A program made the position numbers and the translations under genes. From a bacterium ADurb.Bin157 (GTDB lineage: Bacteria; Muiribacteriota; Ozemobacteria; Ozemobacterales; Ozemobacteraceae), in assembly GCA_002070375.1 (NCBI GenBank), contig MWDD01000001.1:108023-172022 (forward strand): a stretch of DNA of 64,000 nucleotides, written 5' to 3'. The stretch's first letter is position 1. The number at the start of each line of letters is the position of its first letter. The notes beneath the pieces are model-generated. The model did not search any database, was not told where the DNA came from, and saw nothing but the letters and a program-made list of their open reading frames with translations. This document shows positions 33,241-42,770 of this stretch, piece by piece.

Positions 33241-36006
33241 TTGAAAGTAGATTTTCTAAACGCACTTACCTCACTTGAAGCCTTCAAAGAGTTTTCATAT
33301 CTTGATGAAAAAGATGTGAGCTTTTTACATACATTTGAGGATTATCGTGGATTTGCAATCAGATTTTATAATGGGGGATCCAATGACCCCTGGAAAGCCT
33401 TTAAATTTGGTGCAGTAAAAGATTTGTCGATCGAGGAGCTATGTGATTTTTCAAAACTCCCCTTTTCCTCTGATTATCGTGATTTTGCAAGCAAAAGAAT
33501 TAATGGTGAATTATGCCGAATTATTATAGTGCCTTTTCACGTTAAGCAATCACATTTGGCAGAGTTGGTAACAGTTGTAACTTTTGACACAAAATTTCCA
33601 TATGAAGAATGGTGTATTTTTTCAGAACACATGGCGGGGCTTATTTGTTCAAAATACCGATTTCCTCTTCACTTATTGTATTCTGAGCACGATGACCCAG
33701 AGAAACTGCTCGTATTTCTTCACGAGATCCAGAGTCTGCTTAACACAAGCAGGATGATTGACGCATTGCCGCCGGGAAACCCGGAAAAGCAATCACGAGA
33801 GTGGTTTGAAGACGATTCTCCGGTTCTTATTTCTTTTTTGCAAAAAATTGTTCATGAGTTCAATATCTTGGGTGCATTTATTGTTCAACAAGCTGCTCCG
33901 AATTTCTATAACCAAATATCTCTGATAGCTACTGATGACAGCACTGACTATGAACTTGACGTAGCTGATATGCTTGAAGAAATGATGAGCAAAAACCCGA
34001 TCAATATTAATCCAAAAACTCAAAAACTTGTCATTAAAACCGGGAAACAAGACTTCCCTCCTTCCAAGCCAATTCCTTTAATTTTTTCTTGTCAAGCAGG
34101 CGGAGTAACATATGGACATTTTGGAGTATTAGTTTCGGAAAGGCAAACTCACCGACATATAAACCCCAACTCAAAGTTTATTCCCATGCTTGCAAATCAG
34201 CTCGGACTATACTTCAGCCACTTCTACCAGTTACGCAAAGAAGCATTACACGGCAGAATGCTTCAACAGATTAATCAAACATGCAATACCATAAACTCTT
34301 CTGTGGACATAGGAGCGATCTTATTCAAATTGGTTGAAAGTCTAAACTATCTTTTTGGTCAATATTCGGGAGCTATTTTGTTGTTTTCAAGAGAAACGAG
34401 TGAGCTTGAAGTTGTAAACTTCTTAGGCGACAGAATCCCCGACGGCGTAACCGTTGATCCTGTGAGCGCTCTGGGGGCTCCCATACTGGAAGCCATAAAA
34501 GAAGGCTCTGTATTCGACAACAGAAATAAAAAATATAATTTACCAATTCGCTATGTTCTTCCATTAGCAACTACTCCGCAAACCACATCTTTCTCTGAGT
34601 TTGTACCAATGCACTCTCTGGGCGGTGTTCTGCTCTTTGAATCAGAGAGCAATGCAAGACTTACCGAAGAAGACTTAACCAAGCTTATTCCCATACTGTT
34701 AAACGGAATAAGCGCTTCATTGCAGGTAGCATGCAATTATGAAGAAAAGCTGGGCACCATAAAAGATCTTGAAGGCTTGATGGCACGCTTAAACGATTCA
34801 GACGGTTTGTTGGATGAAATGATTTTAATCATCAGACGCTTATTAAAAGTTAACAGAATTTCATTTTTGGAAACCGAGGATTCAGGTAATTTTCTTGTCA
34901 TAAAAAAAGGCTTTGGCTTACCTGAAAACATAATAAATACAAGAATCCCCATCGGAGAAGAAATATCTGGATATGTTGCTTTGCATCAAAAGTCTTGCCG
35001 AATTGACGACATTGAAAAAGAGGGTCTCTTCAAAAAAAGGTCCAGAGAGGCTTATTTCAACAAATCTTTGCTTTCGGTTCCGCTTATCAGTCAAAGAGGA
35101 AACCTTAAAAGACGTGTTTTAGGTGTTATTAACGTTAACAACAAAACAAACGGTTTAACATTTACAAACCAAGACCAACAGTTGCTTGAGGCTGTGGCTC
35201 ACCTTGTTGTGACAGCACTTGAAAACGTAAAATTCATGTATGAAGAACATGAAAAGAATCTCTTAGAGCGCCAGCTGGGTGATGCGAGAGACATTCAAAT
35301 GTCGCTGATGCCAAAGACTTTTTCTGACTTGCCGCTTTCAATGGATGTTTTCGGCAAAAGCAATCCGGCAAAACACATCGGAGGGGATTTTTTCGATGTA
35401 ATTGCTCTTGATGACGGAAGATGGTTAATAGTTTTAGGCGATGTATCCGGAAAAGGGATGCCTGCCGCAATACTAATGGCAATAACGAGAATGATTATTC
35501 ATAGTGTTGTCCAAGACTGTATCGATCCGGTAACAATTTTGGAACGAATAAACACAAGACTCTGCAAAGAGCTCGACTCATATCACTTTGTAACTTTGCA
35601 ACTTGTTGCCATTGATCCCAAGACCGGGGAATGCGAAATGTCTTCTGCGGGACATGGGCCATTAATGGTAAAACTTAACTCATGTTGTCAGCTCATAGAA
35701 ACCCAGAGCGGTGCCCCTGTCGGAATAGTGGGTTTACCCGCAATTTATCACAAAGAACCGTTTAAAATGATAAAAAATGACATTCTGATAATGTTCACAG
35801 ACGGGTTAACCGAAGAGCGTTCTCCTGACGGAGAAATGTTTGGCAACGATCGAGTTATGAGCATAATGAATGTAAAATCAAACAATTCAGCAAAAGAACT
35901 TAGTGAAGCCCTTATAAATGCTGCGGTCAGTTGGCGTAAAAACGCTGAAGCTCACGATGACCTCACTGTTCTTGCTCTTAAATTTAAAGGGACTCAGAAT
36001 GAATAA
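33241..36006 (+). CDS. GAF-domain PP2C (RsbU/SpoIIE-type) serine phosphatase
   Basis: A 921-residue cytosolic regulator. The long N-terminal part (about 1-330) is poorly conserved. At least two GAF domains follow (about 335-500 and 515-660; 'SYVALHQKSCRIDDIEKEG'-like and LSVPLISQRGNLKRRVLGVI are typical GAF strands). Then come a short coiled coil and a PP2C domain (about 680-915) with GGDFFD near residue 714, VLGDVSGKGMPAAILMA, SSAGHGPLM and MFTDGLTEERS, which carry the metal-binding Asp residues. It would dephosphorylate an anti-sigma-factor antagonist or similar protein in response to ligands. TTG start, GGAG upstream. The stop overlaps the next gene's start by 8 bases. Confidence 0.9.
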   Translation: MKVDFLNALTSLEAFKEFSYLDEKDVSFLHTFEDYRGFAIRFYNGGSNDPWKAFKFGAVKDLSIEELCDFSKLPFSSDYRDFASKRINGELCRIIIVPFHVKQSHLAELVTVVTFDTKFPYEEWCIFSEHMAGLICSKYRFPLHLLYSEHDDPEKLLVFLHEIQSLLNTSRMIDALPPGNPEKQSREWFEDDSPVLISFLQKIVHEFNILGAFIVQQAAPNFYNQISLIATDDSTDYELDVADMLEEMMSKNPININPKTQKLVIKTGKQDFPPSKPIPLIFSCQAGGVTYGHFGVLVSERQTHRHINPNSKFIPMLANQLGLYFSHFYQLRKEALHGRMLQQINQTCNTINSSVDIGAILFKLVESLNYLFGQYSGAILLFSRETSELEVVNFLGDRIPDGVTVDPVSALGAPILEAIKEGSVFDNRNKKYNLPIRYVLPLATTPQTTSFSEFVPMHSLGGVLLFESESNARLTEEDLTKLIPILLNGISASLQVACNYEEKLGTIKDLEGLMARLNDSDGLLDEMILIIRRLLKVNRISFLETEDSGNFLVIKKGFGLPENIINTRIPIGEEISGYVALHQKSCRIDDIEKEGLFKKRSREAYFNKSLLSVPLISQRGNLKRRVLGVINVNNKTNGLTFTNQDQQLLEAVAHLVVTALENVKFMYEEHEKNLLERQLGDARDIQMSLMPKTFSDLPLSMDVFGKSNPAKHIGGDFFDVIALDDGRWLIVLGDVSGKGMPAAILMAITRMIIHSVVQDCIDPVTILERINTRLCKELDSYHFVTLQLVAIDPKTGECEMSSAGHGPLMVKLNSCCQLIETQSGAPVGIVGLPAIYHKEPFKMIKNDILIMFTDGLTEERSPDGEMFGNDRVMSIMNVKSNNSAKELSEALINAAVSWRKNAEAHDDLTVLALKFKGTQNE

Positions 36007-38110
36007 CTCCAAATACGTTGAAACCCTGAACTTCTACGCCGTATTGGCCCAAAAGACAGCAGAAAAAGTAGATCCTCATTATTCAGTCGAATCTATTATT
36101 GCCGAAACAGTTTTGTTTATGAACGCTACCTCGGGCTCAATTATGGTTTACGACAAAGAAGAAAACTGTTTAAAACTATACGTTTCTGCCAAACACCCTG
36201 CCGTCAAAAGCGATAATAATCAGAAAGGGCCTATAGCCAAAATCTCTATAGGAGACGGAATTGCCGGCAATGTATTTAAAACCGGCATAGCTGCAATAAG
36301 TTCGAGCAACAACGATAACAGCTCAGACACAAAGCTTGTCAGAAAAGCTGACAAAGGCTCTTTCCTTTCTGTTCCTCTCAGATTTAACGGACATCCTATA
36401 GGCGTAATGAACCTCAATCGATCAGAGGGCTTGGAAAGTTTTAACGAAAATGATCTTGCTTCATTAAAATCAGTTGAAACAATGATTTCCAGCCTTATTG
36501 AAAAAGAGAGACTTATGAATACCATTGAGGAAAACCGTCGTGAGATCGCGGGGCTTTACTCAATGTCGACAATTTTATCTAATTCAAAGGATTTTGTTGG
36601 GCGAATAATAGAATTTTTAGAAAAACTTTCAAACGAACTTTCACTTGAACATTGTGCTGTGATAGAAATTAAGACAGATCGCCATCAAAAAAGCAACGCC
36701 CCAAAGATTTCTCCTTTTGAAATAATTGCGGCTCATAACCTTGGCGAAACTGAATTACAGCAAATGTTTACCTCTGTCTCAGAAAATTTAAGAGCTCAAA
36801 TTTCGGCTCCTGCAAACATTTACCAAGATTCGGAAGTGGAGGCGCCTTTTTCACTGAAGTTTAATAATCATGGCACAGAAAAAGAGATGTATTGCCTGCC
36901 TTTACTAGTTGAAGGCACTCTTTCTCACATGCTGTTGGTAAGTCGAAAGTATCTTAAACAAGACAAGCAAGAAGCAAAAAAGCACTACAGATTCTTATAT
37001 CTGATTTCTCATAATTTGGCTTCTTCCATTTCAAGAGAAAAAATGTTTCAAAGAATTCAAGAAGACCAAGACATATTACTTGAAAATGCCACTAGGAACC
37101 GAGTTTTTCTTGAAATTAGCAAAGACTTGGCCAGTACTCTTGACCCCTATTGTATTTTGCAAAAGGCCTTCGATCAGTTCAGAAAAGTGATTGCATTTAC
37201 TACGATTTCTATATTGCTCTATGACGACCTTGACGAAAACTATCGCCTCATAGTACAGCCTTGCAAGCCAATTTCAGCACGATACCAAAAAACATTGTCT
37301 GACACAATATACAATTTATTTGTGGACTACCCTGCAGACCCGCCTCTTAGCAGAGGAATCTACAAAGAATTTGCGACCTTTAAACCTCAAACCGCTGAAA
37401 ATAAGAGCGAAGAAGCTTTTGTACATGCTTTACATTTACCTATCATCTTTGGAGACAAAGTGAAAGGCTTGATTCATCTTGCAAGATCTGCAGAAGACAA
37501 GCCTTTCAACAACAACGACCTGGATATAACTTCTCAATTCACCGGTATATTTATAACCAGCATCAAAAATGCTATGATTCATAAAAGGACAGAAAAACTT
37601 GCTTTTACCGACCCTTTAACAGAGCTATTCAACCACCGTTATTTTCAGGAAACCCTTAATCATGAATTCATAAGAGCGAAACGTTACAATAAACCCTTGT
37701 CTCTGATGGTTATTGATATCGATTTTTTCAAAAAATTTAATGACAAATATGGTCATTTAGTCGGCGACAAAGTTTTAAGGCATGTAGCGGGTATATTTAA
37801 AAGTTCTCTCAGAGAACAAATCGACACTGTAGCACGCTATGGCGGCGAAGAATTTGCTGTTATTTTACCCGAAACTTCATTAGAAGGCGCAGAAGTATTT
37901 GCGGAACGTATAAGGTCTTCTGTAGAAAAAACCAAACTTAAACATGAAAGCTCTGAATTGTCTGTTACCCTCTCTGTCGGAGTTGCCTCAACAATGACTA
38001 CGAACTGCGAAAAAACGTCGGCTCTTATTGAAGCTGCCGACACTGCTCTTTACAGAGCAAAGGATAACGGCCGCAACAAAGTCGAAAAATATACCGAAAG
38101 AAAAATATAA
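35999..38110 (+). CDS. Multi-GAF diguanylate cyclase (GGDEF)
   Basis: A 703-residue enzyme making cyclic di-GMP from two GTP. Three GAF-type regions are seen: about 10-165 (SGSIMVYDKEENCLKLYVSA), about 190-340, and about 370-520 (TISILLYDDLDENYRLIV). A C-terminal GGDEF domain (about 535-700) has TDPLTELFNHRYF, IDIDFFKKFNDKYGHLVGD and the active-site RYGGEEF at residue 615. The active site is intact; I saw no RxxD inhibitory site just ahead of it. A longer reading from 35918 lies inside the phosphatase gene. The ATG at 35999 with AAAGGGACTC upstream is chosen. It sits between a phosphatase and an HD-GYP phosphodiesterase. Confidence 0.92.
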   Translation: MNNSKYVETLNFYAVLAQKTAEKVDPHYSVESIIAETVLFMNATSGSIMVYDKEENCLKLYVSAKHPAVKSDNNQKGPIAKISIGDGIAGNVFKTGIAAISSSNNDNSSDTKLVRKADKGSFLSVPLRFNGHPIGVMNLNRSEGLESFNENDLASLKSVETMISSLIEKERLMNTIEENRREIAGLYSMSTILSNSKDFVGRIIEFLEKLSNELSLEHCAVIEIKTDRHQKSNAPKISPFEIIAAHNLGETELQQMFTSVSENLRAQISAPANIYQDSEVEAPFSLKFNNHGTEKEMYCLPLLVEGTLSHMLLVSRKYLKQDKQEAKKHYRFLYLISHNLASSISREKMFQRIQEDQDILLENATRNRVFLEISKDLASTLDPYCILQKAFDQFRKVIAFTTISILLYDDLDENYRLIVQPCKPISARYQKTLSDTIYNLFVDYPADPPLSRGIYKEFATFKPQTAENKSEEAFVHALHLPIIFGDKVKGLIHLARSAEDKPFNNNDLDITSQFTGIFITSIKNAMIHKRTEKLAFTDPLTELFNHRYFQETLNHEFIRAKRYNKPLSLMVIDIDFFKKFNDKYGHLVGDKVLRHVAGIFKSSLREQIDTVARYGGEEFAVILPETSLEGAEVFAERIRSSVEKTKLKHESSELSVTLSVGVASTMTTNCEKTSALIEAADTALYRAKDNGRNKVEKYTERKI

Positions 38111-38111
38111 C

Positions 38112-40280
38112 ATGGAAATAACTCAAACTTTCGATAGATTATCTAAGCTTTCAGATATCACCATGGCCCTATCATCGGGCATGGAACTGAATAAATTTCT
38201 CGACACGCTTGTTAAATCAGTAAAAGAATCTATTAAAGCTGATGAAGCATATATAATGCTTCTTAATCGCGAATCTTACGAATTGATCTTGTCTTCGTTT
38301 TCAGGGCCTCGCCGAAAAAGGCCTTTAAAAATTAAATGCACTGATCGCAGGATTATTTTGAGTTCAACGGAAGAGTTTGGATTCGCCCCTTGTCCCGTCG
38401 GCCGAAAAATGAATAATGAAAAGAAGCTCAAAGGCGAATTTTTAATGCTTTTTAACGCATTTTCATCGAAACAAAGACTAATATTTCCGGGCGACATGTT
38501 TGACCCTATATTTTCCGGCGCTCCACAAAAGAATGCCATGGTAATACCTCTACAAACGAATACGCAATGTGTCGGCCTATTAGTTTTAGGCAATCTGAGA
38601 AGCAAATCAGTTTTTTCAGTAACGGATCTTGAAGAAGCGACGATTTTCGCCAACTTGGCCGCCATGCATATTGAGCACAATATATTCAAAGAAGAACGAG
38701 AATGCAGGCTACGGGAAATGGAAAAGTTGAACACCCTTGCAAAGAGGTTTTCAGCGACACAAACCCTTGAGGGCCTTATCGGCTTGTCATTTGAGTATTT
38801 AACCCAGCTAATCCCCCACGAACTTGGAATAGTAAGTCTTTTTGAGAAAACATCAGAAACACGATATTACGTTTCTGAACTCCATCTTGAGCCATCAAGC
38901 TTAAAAGCCTTAAGCAAACACATTGATGTTATTGGCGAAGGAATTGCGGATAAAAAACCGACAAAGTTGCTTTCACAACAAATTTTTCTGCCAAACACCG
39001 ATAAAAAGCAATTTAATAAAGTTTACAGACGTAAGCTTCACTCTTTTTTGACTATTCCTCTTACCTTAAGAGGAAAAAATATCGGCTTGATTAATATTTC
39101 ATCATCAAAGGAAAAGGCTTTTTCCAGAGAACATCTGCAAACCTTCTCCACTCTTGCAAATTTGCTGACCACTGCCATTGAAAACGTTAAAATCCGTCTT
39201 TATCTTGAAAGGCGTATTGACGAAGTATCAGTTTTGTTTGAGATTACTCAAGCGATTAACTCAACCTTAGTTTTAGATGAAGTTCTAAATTCAATAGTTA
39301 ACTTTTCAATGGAAATGTTAGGCGCATTAAGATGTGAGCTTCGCTTAATCAACGAAACACAAGAATTGCTTGAGGTTAAAGCATCCAGAGGTCTTTCACG
39401 ATCGTTTTTGACTTCTGCGGCCATAAAAGCCGGGGAAGGCATAATTGGCACTTGTTTTTCGGAAAAGCACCCTATTTCTGTGATTGATGCGCGAAAAGAC
39501 CCTCGAACAAAGCACACAAACATTGCGAGGGATGAAAAACTGGCAGGTTTACTTGCGGTTCCTATAACTCAAAGAGGGAAGTCTATCGGTGTTATAACCA
39601 CTTACACCAGCGAGCCACGAGATTTCACCCAAGAAGAAATAGATTTAATATCAACATTTGCCTCGCAAGCCAGCATTGCAATAGAAAACGCAAAATTGTA
39701 TGCTGAAATGAAAAGACAATATTTATCAATGGTAATGGCTCTTGCAGCGGCAATAGAAGCCAAAGACTCCTATACGCATGGACATAGCACTAAAGTTATG
39801 GAATACGCCGTAAAAATATCTATGGAAATCGGACTTTCTGACGAAGAAATCGAAACAATCAGATATGCGGGGCTTTTACACGACATAGGAAAAATCGGCA
39901 TAAAAGACGTAATATTGTCAAAACAGGGAAAATTGACCGAAGAAGAGCTGCATGAGCTTCATAAGCACCCTGAATACGGCGCGAATATAATGGAAAGAGT
40001 AGAAATGCTCAAAGAAATTGCTCCCCTGACTCTTTATCACCATGAAAAATATGACGGTTCCGGCTACCCGTTAGGCTTGAGAGGGAATCAAATCCCGCTT
40101 GGAGCCCGCATATTAGCGGTAGCCGACACATTTGACGCAATGATAGCTGACAGACCCTACCGAAAAGCGTTTCCTTTTTCCCATGTTCAAAAAGAAATGC
40201 AAAAAGCTGCCGGGACACAGCTTGATCCTGAAATTGTAAACATATTTTTCGAAATTTTACGAAGAGAATCGGTTTATTAA
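38112..40280 (+). CDS. Multi-GAF HD-GYP cyclic di-GMP phosphodiesterase
   Basis: A 722-residue protein with three GAF domains (about 5-190, 210-360, 385-535; GEGIIGTCFSEKHPISVIDA, LLAVPITQRGKSIGVITT). A C-terminal HD-GYP domain (about 550-720) has SYTHGHSTKV, LLHDIGKIGIKD (residue 590) and HHEKYDGSGYPLGLRG with the GYP triplet intact. HD-GYP enzymes hydrolyse c-di-GMP to GMP, so this gene opposes the cyclase upstream. The ATG at 38112 is one base past the cyclase stop. The ribosome site is weak (GAAAGAAAAATATAAC), suggesting translation by reinitiation; an upstream in-frame start at 38028 would add an unrelated N-terminus. Confidence 0.92.
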   Translation: MEITQTFDRLSKLSDITMALSSGMELNKFLDTLVKSVKESIKADEAYIMLLNRESYELILSSFSGPRRKRPLKIKCTDRRIILSSTEEFGFAPCPVGRKMNNEKKLKGEFLMLFNAFSSKQRLIFPGDMFDPIFSGAPQKNAMVIPLQTNTQCVGLLVLGNLRSKSVFSVTDLEEATIFANLAAMHIEHNIFKEERECRLREMEKLNTLAKRFSATQTLEGLIGLSFEYLTQLIPHELGIVSLFEKTSETRYYVSELHLEPSSLKALSKHIDVIGEGIADKKPTKLLSQQIFLPNTDKKQFNKVYRRKLHSFLTIPLTLRGKNIGLINISSSKEKAFSREHLQTFSTLANLLTTAIENVKIRLYLERRIDEVSVLFEITQAINSTLVLDEVLNSIVNFSMEMLGALRCELRLINETQELLEVKASRGLSRSFLTSAAIKAGEGIIGTCFSEKHPISVIDARKDPRTKHTNIARDEKLAGLLAVPITQRGKSIGVITTYTSEPRDFTQEEIDLISTFASQASIAIENAKLYAEMKRQYLSMVMALAAAIEAKDSYTHGHSTKVMEYAVKISMEIGLSDEEIETIRYAGLLHDIGKIGIKDVILSKQGKLTEEELHELHKHPEYGANIMERVEMLKEIAPLTLYHHEKYDGSGYPLGLRGNQIPLGARILAVADTFDAMIADRPYRKAFPFSHVQKEMQKAAGTQLDPEIVNIFFEILRRESVY

Positions 40281-41561
40281 ATGTATTCTCAGTTTTTCAA
40301 TAATGAGGCATCGGCTAACATCAGATCTCTTTTATCAAAAGAAGTATGCGAAGTACTTCTTAAAATAGGTTGTTTCGCTGACAAAAAGTCTCTTCGGGTT
40401 TTTGCTGTGGGCGGTTTTGTCAGAGATCTGATATTAAACAAAGCAAATTTTGATATTGACATTGTTGTTGAAGGCGATGCAAAGTCATTCGTAACAGAAT
40501 TAGCCTCTGAGTTTAACGCAGAATTCAAAATTTTTGACAGATTCCATACGGCGAAAATCTATTCAGAAAAAATCAATTTTGACTTTAGCTCATCAAGAAA
40601 AGAAACGTATAAATGCCCCGGCGCATTACCCGAAGTGACTTTCAGCAACATTTACGATGATCTTTTCAGGAGAGACTTTACCATAAATGCGATGGCTCTA
40701 TCACTCAACTCAGACAATCTTTTTAAAATTGTCGACTATTTTGGCGGAATAAAGGACCTTGAGGCTTCCGTAATTAAGGTTATGCACAAAAAAAGTTTCG
40801 AAGATGACCCTACAAGGCTTTATCGAGCATTAAGATTTGCGCACAGATTTGGCTTTAAACTAGAAGAGGAGACCAATTATTTATTTAAACAAGCCATAAA
40901 AGACAAAAGAGTGTCTTCATTATCGGTCAAACGAATTGCATCAGAGATATCCAAAATCTTCAAAGAAGATATGCCCGAAACAATAATCGAAGAGCTCACC
41001 AAGAATAAAATGCTGAAACATTTTGCCCACAATGTCAGAATACCGCCATTGGAACCGCTTGGAGTCGAAGACATTTTATCTGCAGATCTTGAAGCTATTT
41101 ATTGGATATATTTTCTCTCACAAATGCCCCCTACTTTTAAATCAGAAACAATAGATCAATTGGGATTACCTCATTCATCAAGAGTAAAAGTTCTTGATGG
41201 TCTTGATGCCTTTAAAAAAATACCTGCCGCACTCGAAGAATTAACCTGCCATGACCACATCAAACTTTATTATTTGCTTAAAAAGCACTGTATAGAAGGA
41301 CTGTTAGCTTTAAGCTATTTTAAGCTGAACAAAACAAATTCAGAAAAAATCATTTATTATCTAAAAAACCTCAGATTAATTGCGCCTGTTATAAACGGAA
41401 AAGATTTAATTGATTGCAATATTCCTGCAGGTCAGCACATTAAAAACATTTTGAATTACATTACGGAACTAAGACTTGAAAATAAGAGTCTAAGTAAATT
41501 GGAGGAACTGGAAATTGCCAAACAATTATACGCGAATATTCAACATAAAAACCCATCCTAA
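40281..41561 (+). CDS. CCA-adding/poly(A) polymerase-type tRNA nucleotidyltransferase
   Basis: A 426-residue class II nucleotidyltransferase. The head domain has VFAVGGFVRDLILNKANFDI and DIDIVVEGDA (metal-binding Asp pair), RDFTINAMALS, YFGGIKDLEASVIKV and DDPTRLYRALRFAHRFGFK, with a C-terminal helical body domain. It most probably adds or repairs the 3'-CCA end of tRNA; an A-adding enzyme or poly(A) polymerase are alternatives that cannot be separated by eye. It starts immediately after the HD-GYP stop and overlaps the next gene by 47 bases. Confidence 0.9.
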   Translation: MYSQFFNNEASANIRSLLSKEVCEVLLKIGCFADKKSLRVFAVGGFVRDLILNKANFDIDIVVEGDAKSFVTELASEFNAEFKIFDRFHTAKIYSEKINFDFSSSRKETYKCPGALPEVTFSNIYDDLFRRDFTINAMALSLNSDNLFKIVDYFGGIKDLEASVIKVMHKKSFEDDPTRLYRALRFAHRFGFKLEEETNYLFKQAIKDKRVSSLSVKRIASEISKIFKEDMPETIIEELTKNKMLKHFAHNVRIPPLEPLGVEDILSADLEAIYWIYFLSQMPPTFKSETIDQLGLPHSSRVKVLDGLDAFKKIPAALEELTCHDHIKLYYLLKKHCIEGLLALSYFKLNKTNSEKIIYYLKNLRLIAPVINGKDLIDCNIPAGQHIKNILNYITELRLENKSLSKLEELEIAKQLYANIQHKNPS

Positions 41562-42306
41562 CGAACGTAATAACGGCATAAAATCACACGCATTCTCAAT
41601 TATCGGTATTATTCTTACGATTATGCTCGTCATATTAGTGTTTCAGGGCATTACAGAAGTGACAAAGTCTTGGATAACAAAAATATTCTTAATTCCTATA
41701 ATACTCATATCTTTATCCGTTCACGAATTTGCTCACGCAAAAATAGCGGTATTTTTAGGAGACCCGACCCCTCGGCTTATGGGGCGCCTCTCTTTAAACC
41801 CATTAAAACATTTAGACCCGGTAGGGACAATACTTTTGCTTATTGCTAATTTTGGGTGGGCGAAACCTGTTGTGGTAGAGCCTTCTAACTTTAGAGACCC
41901 TCAAAGAGCAATGGTTTCTGTAGCTCTTGCCGGTCCGATATCAAATATGGTGTTGGCTTTTATCGGAATGCTTTTTCTAAAGATTTTAAGTTTTTCTCAA
42001 AGTTTTTTAATAGAAAACAACTACATACAAATCTTAAACCTATTGCCCTTAACATCAGAAATAATTAACACTTTTATAGTTATAAACCTCGGCTTAACAA
42101 TGTTCAATTTGCTTCCGATTCCGCCGCTAGACGGTTCGAGGCTTCTTTCATACTTTATGCCTTTAAAATACAGGCATCAATATAATCAATTTGAACAAAT
42201 GGCTCCCCTGATTTTGCTATTTTTCCTTATGCTCGGAGGATTAAACACGATTTTAACCCCTATGGTGAGGGCATCTTACAATTTTTTAGCCTCGATGTTT
42301 TTTTAA
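41515..42306 (+). CDS. Site-2-protease (M50) family membrane metallopeptidase
   Basis: A 263-residue polytopic membrane protease of the short S2P type, without a PDZ domain. The zinc site SVHEFAHAKIAVFLGD (HExxH) lies in the second membrane segment (about residue 70). PTPRLMGRLSLNPLKHLDPVGT follows, and a late LLPIPPLDGSRLL supplies the third ligand Asp. Such enzymes cleave transmembrane substrates such as anti-sigma factors or signal-peptide remnants. TTG start at 41515 with GGAGG nine bases upstream, inside the end of the nucleotidyltransferase gene. It shares an operon with regulators, but the substrate is unknown. Confidence 0.9.
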   Translation: MPNNYTRIFNIKTHPNERNNGIKSHAFSIIGIILTIMLVILVFQGITEVTKSWITKIFLIPIILISLSVHEFAHAKIAVFLGDPTPRLMGRLSLNPLKHLDPVGTILLLIANFGWAKPVVVEPSNFRDPQRAMVSVALAGPISNMVLAFIGMLFLKILSFSQSFLIENNYIQILNLLPLTSEIINTFIVINLGLTMFNLLPIPPLDGSRLLSYFMPLKYRHQYNQFEQMAPLILLFFLMLGGLNTILTPMVRASYNFLASMFF

Positions 42307-42315
42307 AAAGACACA

Positions 42316-42768
42316 TTACAAGGTGTTGTCATAATACTGAAACTTAGCCAATGCCTTATTTTTGGTGTTTTTATTGTGATGATTTTCTGTCAGAAAGGCC
42401 AACTCTTCGCTACAACCTAAATTTCGTAACAAATTTGCCCCTCTTTTATCGTGTTTTGCAAAATCGAAATTACAGACGGCTTTTAAGACTTTAAAAAACA
42501 AAGACAATCGCATTTCTGTTTTGCCAATGTCATGAACCAAAGCCAACTTCAAATACAAATCTTTATTTGAACCATCAAAGGTCATATCTTTTGTAATTGC
42601 CTCAAAGAGTCTTAACAAATGAGCTTTTTCCGTAATACTATGTTTTTCGACAACCGCCTTCAATTCAGGTGTAAGAGTTTGAATTGCGTCTTCCCAGGCT
42701 TTTAAGCATAACTTAGGTCTTAATTCTTGTTTTACTTGCCACAAACGATACTTCAGTGTTTTAAACAT
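42316..42768 (-). CDS. HD-domain (HDIG) phosphohydrolase-like protein
   Basis: A 150-residue protein with KLALVHDIGKTEMRLS (HD pair), an earlier His (EKAHLLRLFEAI) and a later ENHHNKN, giving the usual HD-domain metal ligands. HD proteins hydrolyse phosphomonoesters or cyclic nucleotides; the substrate here is unknown. It follows rarA by two bases in a minus-strand operon and its 3' end lies 9 bases from the convergent M50 gene. Confidence 0.75.
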   Translation of the reverse strand: MFKTLKYRLWQVKQELRPKLCLKAWEDAIQTLTPELKAVVEKHSITEKAHLLRLFEAITKDMTFDGSNKDLYLKLALVHDIGKTEMRLSLFFKVLKAVCNFDFAKHDKRGANLLRNLGCSEELAFLTENHHNKNTKNKALAKFQYYDNTL

Positions 42769-42770
42769 TA

